Assembly (NCBI GenBank): GCA_018136815.1
Contig: CM030941.1
Location: 858,939 to 922,938 of the forward strand
Length of the DNA: 64,000 nucleotides
Reading direction: 5' to 3'
From: Isochrysis galbana
Taxonomy: Eukaryota > Haptophyta > Isochrysidales > Isochrysidaceae
The position numbers and the translations under genes were made by a program. The number at the start of each line of letters is the position of its first letter. The stretch's first letter is position 1. The notes under the pieces are model-generated. The model had not been told where the DNA came from. It saw nothing but the letters and a program-made list of their open reading frames with translations, and did not search any database. Shown in pieces: positions 1-10,731 of this stretch.

Positions 1-214
1 TACCGTATATCCTCGCCCCCCGCCCCCCCGCCCCAGCACAAGAGAACTGGCTCAATGCAACCGGCGCCGCTGCCGCCTCATCCACCTCCCTCACAGCTAC
101 CTTCTGCCGCTTCTTCTCGCCCTTCTTGCCCTCTTCGATGCGCACCTTGTCAACCAGCGCCAAGAACGCTGGGTCGCTAGCGGGGCACTGGGCAGATTGG
201 CTGCGACCAAGCAT
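1..214 (-). CDS. Partial unknown protein at the left edge
   Basis: An open frame on the minus strand runs off the left edge without a stop. From an ATG at 214 it reads about 70 residues, beginning MLGRSQSAQCPASDPAFLAL and continuing into a basic stretch with IEEGKKGEKKRQK, then Ala-rich sequence. The mix of hydrophobic and charged residues looks more protein-like than the competing Arg-rich or Gly-rich frames here. The frame is also open upstream of 214, so the true start may be earlier. The last 20 or so codons before the edge are Gly-rich and may already be intron. I do not recognise a family. This could be a terminal or internal exon. Confidence 0.3.
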   Translation of the reverse strand, partial: MLGRSQSAQCPASDPAFLALVDKVRIEEGKKGEKKRQKVAVREVDEAAAAPVALSQFSCAGAGGRGARIYG

Positions 215-2110
215 GTGGTCGACAACCCTTGTCGCGCTGCCGCGCCGCCGCGCCGCTCCACGCCGCAGCCGATGCAGCGCCACGCAGGGTGATTTGGATC
301 ATCCTCATTGAGGATGATCACACATGCCCACGCAGGATCGGTGCGCTTCGCCGCAAGCGAGCGCTTGCGCACGCCTTTTGCAACAAGGGTTGGCTCAGCC
401 CAGTGGCGCGCGCAGGGAGCACACCAAACACTGCCTCCCTCCTCGCGCGTGCAGGCACCTCCTCCTCCTCCTCCTCCTCTTGCGCGGCGGCCCTCTGGAT
501 CGAGCCTTGGCCTTGCGCTCCATTGAGCAACGCTGCCCATTGAAAGCGCTGCGAAGCTAGGGCTGGGGGCACCTCACGGACCAGCGCCCCATCGCAGGCG
601 TCAGCCTATGCCTCGCCTTCGAGGCGATCGCGCGCGCGCGAGGCACGGCTGGGGTTGGGGTTGAAGCTGGACATGGTGTTGAGGAGGAGAGGAGGAGGGA
701 GGGGGAGGGGGAGAGAGGGGCGCGCTCGGGCCACGCTCGCGAGAAGAGAGAGGGGGGTGCGGGGGGGGGGGGGAAGAGCCCCCCTCCTGTATCACCGTGT
801 TTTGGACTGTGTTTGGCTGTGTTTGTACAAATGTAAAACACAGCCTGTTTTTACTGTGTTTGGAGACGCTCCTGCTGTGTTTCCCAGCTAGGGAGGGGAG
901 CGTCCCCCTTCTAGCCCTGGCGGGTGGGGGTTTTATTTTCTCCCTCTTTTCTCCGGTCGAATCGCGCCCCCTCGTTGCTCCGTCGCCGTTCACTAGCGCC
1001 AACTAAAGCCCGCTGGTCATAGTACTTAACTCTCCCATTGAAAGTAAACAAGCTGCGGCTCGCTGCCGCTGGTGGCCCCGTCGGGGAGCTCTCCCCCCCC
1101 CTCTCTCTCTCTCCCTCTCTCTCTCTCTCTCTCGCACTTCATCTTTCACATGTGCACCCCCCGGTCACCCATGGAGTTCTTCACTATTCCTCCTTTCCAC
1201 CGTATGAGTTTCGAGATCCTCCTCGATGAAAAACTTGTTGGGCCTCCGCTCAAACCGCCCGAATACACGTAAGTTCACCACAAGATATATGCATAAATCT
1301 GCACGTGATCTCACGCTTTCTGACTCCGTCTGAGCGGCCCAACTCTCCTCCTTCTCCCCCCGCGCCTCGCGCGCCGCCCCCCTCCCCGCGCCCCTCTCCC
1401 CCGCTTCCCCCCCCGCGCACCACCTGCTCCTCCATTCTCTCTTCTCTCTCCTTTCTTCTCTATTCTGTCCTTCTCCTTCTCCCCCGCTGCCACACTCGCT
1501 CTCTCTCGTCCCCCCCTTGCAGGTTCGCAGCCTCCCTCCCACCCCCTTCCCTGTCACGGTCCTGGTAGGGCGCATACGGCCACTCTCCCTTCTCCCAAAC
1601 CTCTCTTCCCCCCCCTTCCCCGCCACCTCGCTTCCCTCCTTTCCCCCGCAGTCCCTCTCCCTCCCTCCCCCCCCCTCTCTCTCCCTACCTCTCTCCGTCT
1701 CTCTCTTCGTCTCCTCAGCCGCCAGATCCCTCCCTCCCTTCTTCCCTCCCTCTCTCTCACTCGAAGCAAAGCCAGAAGCCGCCGTGCGGGTATGCCACTC
1801 ATATGCGCACCCGTTGAACCGCGCTCCCTCGCCGCTTCTCCCCACTCACTCACTCAGTTTCCTGTCGCCAACCCTCTGCGCTTTACCCTCTCTCTTCACA
1901 CTCCTACCCATCCTCCCCTCCTCCCTCCCCGCCCGCGGGTCTCCTCGCGTGCGCCAACCCGCCACCAAATCCTCGCGTTTCAAGCACATTCCTGCAAGTG
2001 ACACAACAGTGTGCGCTCGTGGAAGTTATCATCGTACACAGGCTCCTGTGCAGAGCTGCGCCATGTGGAGAAGGTGCTCACCCATCTTCACCTGTCTGCC
2101 CCTCACAGCC
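215..2110. other. Low-complexity leader region, no supported gene
   Basis: Holds G-rich (680-780) and CT-rich (1095-1140, 1340-1780) tracts. The frame leading into the FabD-like gene is open back to 1517, but its translation is Pro/Ser/Leu-rich pyrimidine-tract sequence and reads like 5' leader or intron. Several strong acceptor-like sites (CT tract followed by CAG, for example at 1520 and 2108) fit one or more leader introns. Confidence 0.5.
783..900. repeat. TGTGTTT-rich dispersed repeat, copy 1
   Basis: Stretch with repeated TGTGTTT and AAACACAG words ending in TGTGTTTCCCAGCTAGGG. A related stretch at 7790-7870 ends in TGTATTTCCCAGCTAGGG. Similar words (AAACACGGTG, AAAACACTGTTTTT) recur near 32290-32360, 33570-33655 and 61825-61915. 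Confidence 0.5.
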
Positions 2111-3520
2111 ATGCCGAATCTCCGCTGTGAGCGCTTTGGACCCTTCGACATCGAGGAGCTCAAGGAAGAGCTCGAGTCCCTCGAATTTGAGTACATGATG
2201 GATCTCGCGCCCTCCAAGCCGCCCACCGTCGTCCGCCTCTGCGAGTGCAAGGATGAGGACTACGAGGGCTACCACGTGCGTGTCTTTGTTGGCGACTATG
2301 AGTACTGCGTTGAGGAGGGCAACGAGGCTGAGGAGGTCAAGGCGATGCTCGAGACCATGTCGTACGAAACGTATGCGGAGCAAGACCTCGACGGTATCCC
2401 CCGCTTCCACAACTGGTACATGGCGCTCCCAGGCAAATCGCCGTATGACAAGACCTACATCGAGGAGTGCAAGAAGCGTGCGGACGCCTTCTTCAAGGAG
2501 AAGGAGGAGCGCAAGAAGAAGGAGGAGGAGGAGGCCGCTGCGCGAGCGGCCGAGGCGGCGTCGGCCGCCAAGCCATGGACCGACACTCCCGAGGCCGAGC
2601 GCAACGTCGCCATCCTCTTCCCTGGCCAGGGTACGCAAAAGGTCGGTATGGCTGCCAAGCTGCTCGAGAACAAGACAGTGCAGGCCATGTTCGAGATGGG
2701 CTCCAAGATCCTCGGCTACGACCTTGTTGGCCTCTGCGCACAGGGCCCGCAGGAAAAACTTGACACTACCCTCTACTCGCAGCCCGCCATCTTTGTCTGC
2801 TCGCTGGCCGCCATGGAGAAGGCGAAGAAGGACGCCCCCGAGATGCTGAAGAAGGTCAAGGTGGCTGCCGGATTCTCGCTCGGTGAGTACTCGGCGCTCG
2901 TCTTTGCCGGCGCGCTCACCTTTGAGCAGGGCCTCAAGCTCGTCAAGGCGCGCGCTGAGGCGATGGATGCCGCCGCCAATGCCCAGAAGGGCGCTATGGC
3001 ATCTGTCTCCGGCTGCTCCGACACGGTGCTCCAGGACGCGCTCGACAAGGCTGCTGCCACCGTTGGCGGCGGCAAGAAAGCATACATCGCCAACTACATG
3101 TTCCCCGAGGGCCGCACCTGCTCGGGTGACCCGAAGGTTCTCGAAAAGCTATGCGAGATCGTCGTGCCCATGGGCGCCAAGAATGCCAAGATGCTCGCCG
3201 TCTCCGGTGCCTTCCACACTCCGTACATGGAGGCCGCCGCTGACGCCCTTGGCAAGGCTCTTGATGAGGCGCCCATCCAGATGCCCTCCATCAAGGTCTA
3301 CTCCAATGTCACTGGCAAGCCATACACCTCGGTCGACGAGATTCGCACGCTCCTCAAGCGTCAGCTCGTCGAGTCCGTCAAGTGGGAGCAGGGCACAAAG
3401 GACCTCATCACGCTTGGCTGCACCTCATATGTCGAGCCTGGTCCGGGCAAGCAGCTCAAGGCGATGATGCGCCGCATCGACCAGGACGCGTGGTCGAAGA
3501 CCACCACCCTTGAGGCCTAG
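2111..3520 (+). CDS. fabD: Malonyl-CoA:ACP transacylase (FabD-like) with extra N-terminal domain
   Basis: Transfers malonyl from CoA to acyl carrier protein for type II fatty acid synthesis, expected in the plastid. The acyltransferase domain fills the C-terminal two thirds of 469 residues: FPGQGTQ with Gln173, nucleophile motif GFSLGEYSAL with Ser256, a following Arg in KARAEAMDAA, AFHTPYM with His369, SNVTGKPY, and a closing VEPGPGKQL. The residue before the GxSxG Ser motif is Phe where FabD enzymes usually have His. The first 165 or so residues are unusual: an acidic folded-looking segment (LRCERFGPFDIEELKEEL) and then a Lys/Glu/Ala linker. I chose the ATG at 2111 because it follows a strong acceptor (cctcacag). 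An in-frame ATG at 2063 would add 16 residues. No plastid leader is visible at either start, so an upstream exon may encode it. AT-rich 3' sequence with aataaa-like words lies near 3610. Confidence 0.85.
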   Translation: MPNLRCERFGPFDIEELKEELESLEFEYMMDLAPSKPPTVVRLCECKDEDYEGYHVRVFVGDYEYCVEEGNEAEEVKAMLETMSYETYAEQDLDGIPRFHNWYMALPGKSPYDKTYIEECKKRADAFFKEKEERKKKEEEEAAARAAEAASAAKPWTDTPEAERNVAILFPGQGTQKVGMAAKLLENKTVQAMFEMGSKILGYDLVGLCAQGPQEKLDTTLYSQPAIFVCSLAAMEKAKKDAPEMLKKVKVAAGFSLGEYSALVFAGALTFEQGLKLVKARAEAMDAAANAQKGAMASVSGCSDTVLQDALDKAAATVGGGKKAYIANYMFPEGRTCSGDPKVLEKLCEIVVPMGAKNAKMLAVSGAFHTPYMEAAADALGKALDEAPIQMPSIKVYSNVTGKPYTSVDEIRTLLKRQLVESVKWEQGTKDLITLGCTSYVEPGPGKQLKAMMRRIDQDAWSKTTTLEA

Positions 3521-5092
3521 GCGCCGCGCCCTGCTAGTCGTCTGCATGCGCTGCGAGTGCAGCGATGCGGCGCACGCACTTAATTATCATCATCATCATA
3601 TAAGTTACACATAATAAAAACCGCCTTAATATTAATCTCACAACATTTCTTTCCGGCCCCCTGCGAGGTGGCAGCAGGGTTCTTACAGACGCGCTCAGGG
3701 GGCACGGACGGACCACGCGGGGGGGGCGGATGTGTGCGTTGTGTCTAGCTAGCTAAATGGCGAATGGACTGTGTTTGTGACTCCTTGTTCCTTGACATTG
3801 CGTCGATGCCATTTTGCACTTTGCGCCCATGCTCACGCTCCGCATTCCGAGCAGATCAAAAACATATCATGTGGCTTCTGATTTATGTTTATGTATATGA
3901 TCTCCAGCTGAGGCTCGTGCTGTGGGGAGGTAGTGTTTACCTAGATGGTAGTAGCAGGTTCAATGTTAGCCCAGAATCTTCAGACGATTTTTTGGCGGCG
4001 GGGGGGGGGGGGGGGGGGCGTTGTGGGGCGTCGTGGCGTGGCTGCGGGAGTCTGGGAGCGGCCGCGGAGCTGTCGGCGCGTGCCTCCATCCTCCATCCAT
4101 CGGCTGGAACTACAATGATGAGCGATAAAATTTTCAAGGGCGCGCGCAGCGCAGGAGAGCTTGAGCGGTTCCCGCTCCGCCCATCAGGGTGGGTCGTGAG
4201 AGGAGGGAGGAGCTTGCCCTCCTCTCCGCAAACCAACTATGAATAAAGAATGAAGCTAGTTGGCAAAATTAGAATAGTAGAAAATGCTAGCGGCTAGCGG
4301 GACACACGCGTGGTCAACAGCAAGATGATGGATGTGTTCACGGACTCGGCCGACAGCGCGTCCAGCGTGAAAGCGTAAAGGCTTCCATTGCCGTACGAGA
4401 AAAACTTCCCCGGTGCCCCTCTGGCTCGCTGCTCAACAATGCCAAGCGAAAATGTGAATGTCGTATGCGATGGCTCGGTGGCAAGGCACACCCGCATCGT
4501 TGGCCCGGGCCGATGACGAGGGTATCCGCACTTCAAAATTTTCACGATGTTGGTGTCCGCTTGCCGACAGTGTGACCCTCTCAGTTCTGTTGTCACACCA
4601 ATGTATTCTGGCAGATGCGCGCTCCAACTTCGGGACGTGCACGTGGTGGTGCAATTTGTGAGCTTCGCGCGTGAGGGGTTGCGAACTTCTCCGCTTTGAT
4701 GCAGGTCGGTATTCTCTTGGATTCACTTGGAGCAAAATGTACAACGACTTCGTGGCTGTTACCACCCGGAACGTGGCTGTGGAGGATTGCGTCGACCTCA
4801 GCATTGGTGGAGGGTCGATTGGAGAGAATGTATTGGTTGTATTTCACGCCTCTAGAGAAGAAAAGCGTCATGTAAAATGGCAAAACTGAAGGGCTCTTCT
4901 CTTCGAGCCGACGGAATGCATCAAGATGTTGTGGAAACCGACGAATTATTGACGGCGAAGGTTGACCTCCACTACCGCGGTGACGCGGTCGCCGTATTCG
5001 ATCGCATCGTCGAGAACGACGGGGACTCAAGCCTTTGTCGACTTGGCCGGAGTGTATTCTCCACGGAGCCGCTTCCTTTGCACACAAGCCCT
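3521..5092. other. Intergenic region with a possible gene remnant
   Basis: 3521-3760 is the AT-rich 3' region of the FabD-like gene. From 4294 to 5092 the minus strand has medium-GC, protein-like stretches in three different frames (stop-to-stop pieces ending at 4294, 4433 and 4593). They would need several frameshifts or introns to join, and I recognise no family. A poly-G tract of about 18 lies near 4000. Confidence 0.3.
4015..4135 (-). repeat. MITE-like dispersed repeat, GAGCTGTCGGCGCG family
   Basis: Contains GGCGTCGTGGCGTGGCTGC and GAGCTGTCGGCGCGTGCC followed by CCATC words. The same order of words appears at 8560-8640 and 56060-56150, and reversed at 15625-15680. Ends are not defined. 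Confidence 0.45.
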
Positions 5093-7289
5093 TCACAAAG
5101 GGGTCATCTCGCTTGTCCCATCCTCTGAAATGTGCAGCCGGTGCGTGTGGAACTGTTCGAGGGACTCACGGTGGGCAACGGACACGATGCCTAGCCCCGC
5201 CCCCCTAGCAAGGGTCATACACTGCCGCTCAGACTCCGCGTCAAGCGCGGAGGTCGCCTCGTCCAGCAGCGCAAAGACGGGGGTGTTGAAGAGGAGCCGC
5301 GCGAAACCAAGGCGCTGCTGCTCTCCCGTCGAGAGCACCTCGTCCCACGGCCTACCGTTAGGAGCAATCCCATCAAGGCCGAATCGGTCAACCAAGCGAG
5401 CCAGACCCAGAGACGAGAGCAAGTCGAAGATCAGCTTGTCCTCTGCGTTGGAGGCGGCGGCGGCCGAGAACTCGTCTTTCGCACCGACCTCGTCACCCGT
5501 GGCAGCCATCTCGGCCTGTGTGGCCATTAATCCGTGAGCTGACGGCGCGGCGCTACTTGAGAGGACGGAGGTACGCTCGGTGACCCGCGGGTAGACAACG
5601 CACTGCCTAAGCGACCCGAGCGGCAAATAAGGCTTTTGCGGCAGGAAAAAAAGGCCGCCCCGTCCAACCGACCGCGGGCGCGTGATTGTCCCGCCATCGC
5701 TCTGCCACAGCCCCGCGATGCACCGCAGCAGAGAGGACTTGCCGACTCCCGAGGGCCCGCTCACAAGCAGTGCGTCACCAGCACACACCGTGAACGTCAC
5801 AGCCCCTGCGAGCCGCACCGCCGTCGGCGGCGGTGTCGAAAATCGCAGCTGGCTCACACTGAGCTCATCCGGCCGGAACTCAACCGTTGGCCCTATGATG
5901 TTGGCGTCGCTCGTGCTGTTGCTATCGGAGCGCGTTTTGGCGCCGCACCCGGCAGGCGCAATCGGCGCGACGTCCGATTGGGCGAGTGCCCGCTGCAGCT
6001 CGGCGACGCGGCGTGCGAGCCCCGCCACCTTGGCCAACGGTGTGATGAGCGCGGTCAGGCTGGAGTAGCCGCCAAGCATGAGGCCCACTGCGTTGGTGAC
6101 AGTGGTGATCTCCGAGACTGTCCACGCGGATTTGGCACCAGAGAACAGTGGCAGCGCCACCACAGTGAGGATGACGAGCGAGTCGGTCGAGGCACAGAAG
6201 GAGCGCACAAGACTCTGGCATGTGGTGCGCCAATAGAGCCCGGTGGCGGCACCCATGGCCGCAGCCAGGCGCTCCGAGAGCACGCGCGCCTCGACTGGCG
6301 CGCCGTCGAAGAAGGCGACCGCCTCCGCGTTGGTGCGTAGGCGCACGTGGGCGTAGCGAAAATCGCCCTCGGCGCGCTCGACGCGCCGCACCTGAAGGGT
6401 GGGCGCAAACGGGGCGGGGGCCGGCGAGCTGGGTGCCGTGCGCGCGCGTTGGACGGTAGCTGAGGCGTGCGCCACAGCTGAGTGCGCGTGCAGCGCATGC
6501 ACGCGCGCCAATAAGCGGCCTCACCCATGGCGGCACAGCTGCGTTCACCCAGCCGTTGAGCGCGAGCACGCTGGCGACGTAGACGCACATTGCAGCGGTC
6601 GTGCCCAGCCCGGCAGCGCGCACGCACGACACGGTGGCCGCGAGCGCAAGCGCAAGACTGGTGGCGAGTGAGAGAACGATGCCACCACTCGCGGTCGTGT
6701 AGTCACCACAGACCAAGCGGAGGCACTGGTCCAGATCGGACGTGATGCGCTGGTCAGGGTTGTCCAACTCGGCCGAGAGGCGTGCCAGATGGTAAAAGGC
6801 GCGACGCGCGAGGTAGTCGTCGTGCAGTCGCTCGCTCAGTCGGCGCCTCCAGCGGACGCCCAGGTAGATCTGTGAGGCGGACGACGCGACCTCGATGCTC
6901 ACAAGGAAGCAGATCCAGCCAAAGAGGCTGCCGAGGTTGGCGCGCAGCGCGGCGGTGTCGGCGACACCCTCCTTCCCCCCCGTGAGGAGTGAGAAGGTCT
7001 GCCCCTGCAGCGCGGGCAGAACAAGGCCGTAGAGCGTCGCACCGAGCACCGAGAGCGCCACGTTGAGAGCGAGCCATCCAAGCACACGGCGGAGCTCTGC
7101 CGCATGCGCCGCTGAGAAGATCGTCCACACGTCCACGAGAAGGCCGAGGAGAGAAGAGCGGCGGTCAGCTCTGCTGTGAACGAGCTGGTATCCGTTGTGT
7201 GGAGGGCGGCAGGGCGAGCAGAAGCACGAGAAGAGCGAGGAGAGAGAGGGGAGGCAGAGAGAGAGCGGAGAGGGCTGAGGGCCGCGCAT
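5093..7289 (-). CDS. ABCD-type (ABC_membrane_2) half-transporter
   Basis: ATP-driven half-transporter of the ABCD/YddA type; in eukaryotes such proteins move acyl-CoAs or similar substrates across peroxisomal or other organelle membranes. Two exons, 7289-6525 and 6391-5093, are joined across a 133-nt intron (GTGAGG...CTTCAG, phase 0), giving about 687 residues. Exon 1 holds the first membrane helices and the family motif NPDQRITSD. Exon 2 continues with GDFRYAHVRLRTNAEAVAFF, the usual context in this family, then the ATPase domain: Walker A GPSGVGKSS (467-475), Q-loop PQKPYLP, signature LSTGEQQR (608-615), Walker B FALLDE (628-633) and switch His662 in VAHR. The LSxGEQQR signature is typical of the ABCD group. 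The start is uncertain: the frame is open to 7550 but the upstream part is Gly/Arg/Glu-rich low complexity, so I took the ATG at 7289; another upstream intron is possible. An insertion rich in Ser, Ala and Asp lies between Q-loop and signature. Localisation cannot be read from the sequence. Confidence 0.85.
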
Positions 7290-9175
7290 CGCAAGGGGCA
7301 GCAGTGGCTCACGAGGGCCCCTCGTGGCGCTGCCGGCGCAACCCCCGCCCCTGGAGGGGCGGAGGAGGATCTCTCTCTCTCCCTCCCTCCCTCCCTCCCT
7401 CCCTCCCTCTCTCTCCCTCTCCCTCCCCCCGCCCCCCCCTCTCTCGTACGATGGGCTCCCCGTAGCTTCTAGCAGTAAAGTTTCAGCTGGTTTTTTTTTT
7501 CGATCCAAGCAAACCCACACAACCACAACGCCACCTAAAGCACTCCCCACCCTATAGGGCCAGGTCAGAGTTTCTTGAAACTCATCTAGAAACTTAGGTC
7601 ACTTTTGTGGGGGGGAAACTTTCCCGAAATTTGGGCCCCAAAATAAAAAATAGAAAATAGCCCATCACGGTGATGATCACTGATCACGCGCAACTTGCAA
7701 CTTGCGCGAAACTCCGGGAGGAGGGGGGGGGGGGGGGGCGAATCTGTCTGCGCATGCGCATGCCGGCCGCCCCGGTATCTGTATCTGGCCTGTATTTGGT
7801 CTGTATGTGGCCGACTGTATTTTCTGTGTTTCTGCTGTTGCCCGATTCTGTATTTCCCAGCTAGGGTCGGCTCTCACCCCCTGTTGTTGTCTGTTGTTTT
7901 CCTGCCCTTCAAAAGCTGAAGGCTGAATGAAGGCCGTAGCTGTAGGCATAATGAATATTCGTGTGAGGTACGTGCCAACACTCACAATTGAACAATTCCC
8001 CGTGTTGCTACTAACACCGAAGACACACAGATTCGGATTCCCCATGGTCTCACTCAATAAGTCCAGATTTGCATATTTTGGTGGGGTTTCCCACTGTGGG
8101 GGTAGGGGTAGGAGGGGGTCTCAAAGACCCCCTGCATAATACGCAAAGCCATGGTGGATGCTGGCAACATGTTCGGTGCCAGTGCTCGCCCCCCCGCGCG
8201 CTTATTTCGCGGGCGTGGTTTGGATGGGCTGGATGGGCTTTGAGAGAGCTCTCTGACGAGCCGCCTCGGGCGGCGTGGGGCGTCCCAGGTGGGGCGCAGT
8301 GGCGAGGGTCGCCTGAGGCCTGAGGCTCGAGAGTCGGGAGCAGTCGCGGCACGCTCCACGCTCCACAGGTCAAATTATTATAATAGTTTCTCGCGTCCGG
8401 GTAGTCAAAGAGTCTACCTTTCGATTCCTGCTTGCGGGATCTATTCGGACTAGGGGTGTAGTCGTAGTCGGTGATGGCCCGACGCCTTTTTCTAGAAGGC
8501 GCAGCAGCCTGCGAGCACGTTCGGCTCCTGCGGCTTGGGCCTGCCCAGATGGCGGGCGTCGTGGCTGCGGGGTGGCTGGGAGAGGGGAGCCGTCGGCGCG
8601 TGCTCCATCGCCGACGCATTAACAATAGTTGTTGAAGCGGTAAGAATATTATAAGTTATTATATTGAGGTTGAGGCCAAAAAACAAGCACTTGATGCTCA
8701 TGCTTTCACCCGGCACAGTCTGTCCATATCTTTCCTATGCTTGTGCCCCGAGAAGCCTGGTACCGCTTTGCATCCGGGGAGGCTCGCCGGATACCCAAGC
8801 GCTTCCTAGTGAGACAAGGAGTTGGGCCTCCACAATGCGGGCCACCAACATTGGCTACCTTGGAAAGATACACACACACACATGCGCCTTCACTATTGGC
8901 GTTTGTTAGATGATGAACCATAGCTTGGGAAACAGGTTGCCCCTCAAGCAACTCCTCGAGGCTTCAAGGAGCTCGTGGGGGCGGTGAGATCCATGGTGTT
9001 AGCTCATGCGTAATTCTTGTCGAGGCACACGGCCCATGATCCTCAATTCAAACCTGATCAATTTGAGCTGCAAAGCTTGGGTGGCCGCGCATCCAAAGAC
9101 AAAGCTCTTCAGCGACATCCGAAGCCTTTCTACTCAGAAGGGTGGAGATGTTGAAGAGCCTCTTGTGACGCCATG
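7290..9175. other. Repeat-rich intergenic region
   Basis: Includes a (TCCC)n/(CT)n tract at 7370-7440, a G tract near 7725, the second TGTGTTT-type repeat (7790-7870), a self-complementary stretch near 8100-8125 (GGGGTCTCAAAGACCCC) and a MITE-like repeat (8560-8660). No protein-like frame longer than about 100 codons stands out. Confidence 0.5.
8555..8660 (-). repeat. MITE-like dispersed repeat, second GAGCTGTCGGCGCG-family copy
   Basis: Reads GGCGTCGTGGCTGCGG, then GAGCCGTCGGCGCGTGCTCC, then CGGTAAGAATATTATAAG. The first words match 4015-4135 and 56060-56150. The CGGTAAGAATA word recurs at 14210 and 28241. Confidence 0.45.
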
Positions 9176-10594
9176 TTACCAGACGCGTCGATTTCCTACA
9201 ATACACGCGAGTGTCACGCGAGCGTTAGAGGTGTTGCGCGAGCGATTCAGCATCAGACTCTGAGAGCTTACCGTATTCCTGGTCTCGTTGGATTTCTCTT
9301 GAGCGAGGTCAATGACGCCAGCATCGCCGATGTTGTTTTCGCTAATGTTCAACACCTCCAAGTGGCTCAAGGCGCCCCTGGATAGAGCAGACGCCAAAGC
9401 CCTGGCACCTTGGTCGCCGATATTGTTGTCGTAGAGGCGAAGCACTCTCAGATTTGCCATGGCGCCAGAGGGCATCGCATTTGCCATTGCCGTTAAGCCC
9501 TCATCACCAAGATTGTTTGAGCTGAGGCACAGTACTTGCATGCTTTGCCAGCCCCCAGTGATGAGTGCATCACCTAGACCCCTCAGTCCCTCGTCGCCCA
9601 TTTGATTCGAGCCCAGATTCAGGTGGGTTAGCTGGTTCAAGCCACCGCTGAGAAAGACACGAGCAAGCTCTCTCATTCCCATGGGGCCAATCTTATTCTT
9701 GTAGAGATCAAGGTGCCTAAGGTCATTGAAGGCCTCCTTGGACAACACATCCGCCAACCTGCGCATGGAAGTGTCAGCAATCTGATTCCTCGAAAGATGA
9801 AGCTCCTGAAGCCTGGTTGAAATGTTGTAGGATGGCACGCGTGCAAGCTCCTCGGTGAATGGATGACAAATGTGGTTGCTTTCCAGGTTGAGTATCTCCA
9901 ATTCCTTCAAGGCGCCAACGGAAAGCGCATAAGCTAGATGCCTAGCTCCTGCTTCGCCGAGTTTGTTGTAACCGAGATTGAGTTCTGTGAGGCTGCGCAA
10001 ATAGCCGTTGGAAAGCACTCGCGCTAACTCCTCCACGTCAGTATGGTCGATACCATTGCCCATTAGGAGGAGTGCCGTGAGCTTGCCCAATGCTCCACTC
10101 GATAGTGCACGTGTGAACTCTTGAAAGTCTTGATTGCTGATACCCACATTCAGGTATAAGTATTTGACGTTGTCTAGAGCACGGGTCTTCAGCACTTTCA
10201 GGAACCCTTGCATGCCGCAGTGAGCGTTCTTATCTTCTGGAACATCGAGAAGACTAGTGATGTGGCACGCATGGTCTGGATCTTGTCTCGACAAAATGTC
10301 ATAGAACGCTGAGTGTTCCCCTCGCCGTAAAATCAGTCTCACTGGGCGTCTTCGGAACCTTGAAATCACCTTGTTCACACAAGGAAGAGGTCCGCCATAC
10401 CAAATAGTGTTCCAGAATCGCACACTGTTCTCGAATTTCGGTAGCACCAATTCATCTTTGCCCCAAAATCGACCATATAGATCAGGGTGCGTTAGTACCG
10501 AAAGGATGGTACTTTCACTGGCATGGGGCTCAACCCTGGCGTTGGTCGTATTGAACTGGGCGGGCGCACTTGCTGGGACGGATCCATCCGACAT
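9176..10594 (-). CDS. Leucine-rich repeat protein, ribonuclease-inhibitor/NLRC3 type
   Basis: A 472-residue single-exon reading frame from an ATG at 10594. From about residue 140 it consists of some nine LRRs of about 28 to 30 residues with the RI-type pattern LxxLxLxxNxIGDxGxxxLAxxL, for example LNLGSNQMGDEGLRGLGDAL and LRLYDNNIGDQGARALASAL. Such repeats form a curved protein-binding surface. Residues 1-130 carry no recognised domain (HPDLYGRFWGKDELVLPKF, then a basic stretch RFRRRPVRLILRRGE). There is no signal peptide, kinase or NB-ARC motif, so the partner and role are unknown. Base composition is lower in GC than the neighbouring genes. The final 30 residues leave the repeat pattern and may be read-through into an intron. 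Confidence 0.75.
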   Translation of the reverse strand: MSDGSVPASAPAQFNTTNARVEPHASESTILSVLTHPDLYGRFWGKDELVLPKFENSVRFWNTIWYGGPLPCVNKVISRFRRRPVRLILRRGEHSAFYDILSRQDPDHACHITSLLDVPEDKNAHCGMQGFLKVLKTRALDNVKYLYLNVGISNQDFQEFTRALSSGALGKLTALLLMGNGIDHTDVEELARVLSNGYLRSLTELNLGYNKLGEAGARHLAYALSVGALKELEILNLESNHICHPFTEELARVPSYNISTRLQELHLSRNQIADTSMRRLADVLSKEAFNDLRHLDLYKNKIGPMGMRELARVFLSGGLNQLTHLNLGSNQMGDEGLRGLGDALITGGWQSMQVLCLSSNNLGDEGLTAMANAMPSGAMANLRVLRLYDNNIGDQGARALASALSRGALSHLEVLNISENNIGDAGVIDLAQEKSNETRNTVSSQSLMLNRSRNTSNARVTLACIVGNRRVW

Positions 10595-10694
10595 TCAGCT
10601 GCACAACCGGTAGGCAAATGGGAGGGCGGTCACGGCTGGCGCTGACTGTCTTACGACAATGGTCAGGGCGAGGTGTGTGAGATGAGGCGAACGC

Positions 10695-10696
<2 letters not shown>

Positions 10697-10730
<34 letters not shown>
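10697..10730. repeat. Uninterrupted run of 34 G
   Basis: Thirty-four consecutive G on the plus strand just upstream of the LRR gene start. Length may be approximate because assemblers handle such runs poorly. Confidence 0.9.

Positions 10731-10731
<1 letters not shown>

Noticed and set aside
1517..2110. In-frame N-terminal extension of the FabD-like protein by about 198 residues
   Set aside because: The translation is Pro/Ser/Leu-rich from CT tracts and contains strong acceptor-like sites; it reads like leader or intron sequence.
2253..3467. Arg/Ser-rich plus-strand frames overlapping the FabD-like gene
   Set aside because: Frame-shifted shadows of a GC-rich coding region whose main frame has clear catalytic motifs.
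7290..7550. N-terminal extension of the ABC transporter frame
   Set aside because: Encodes Gly/Arg/Glu runs from a (GGGA)n tract, with no similarity to the family.
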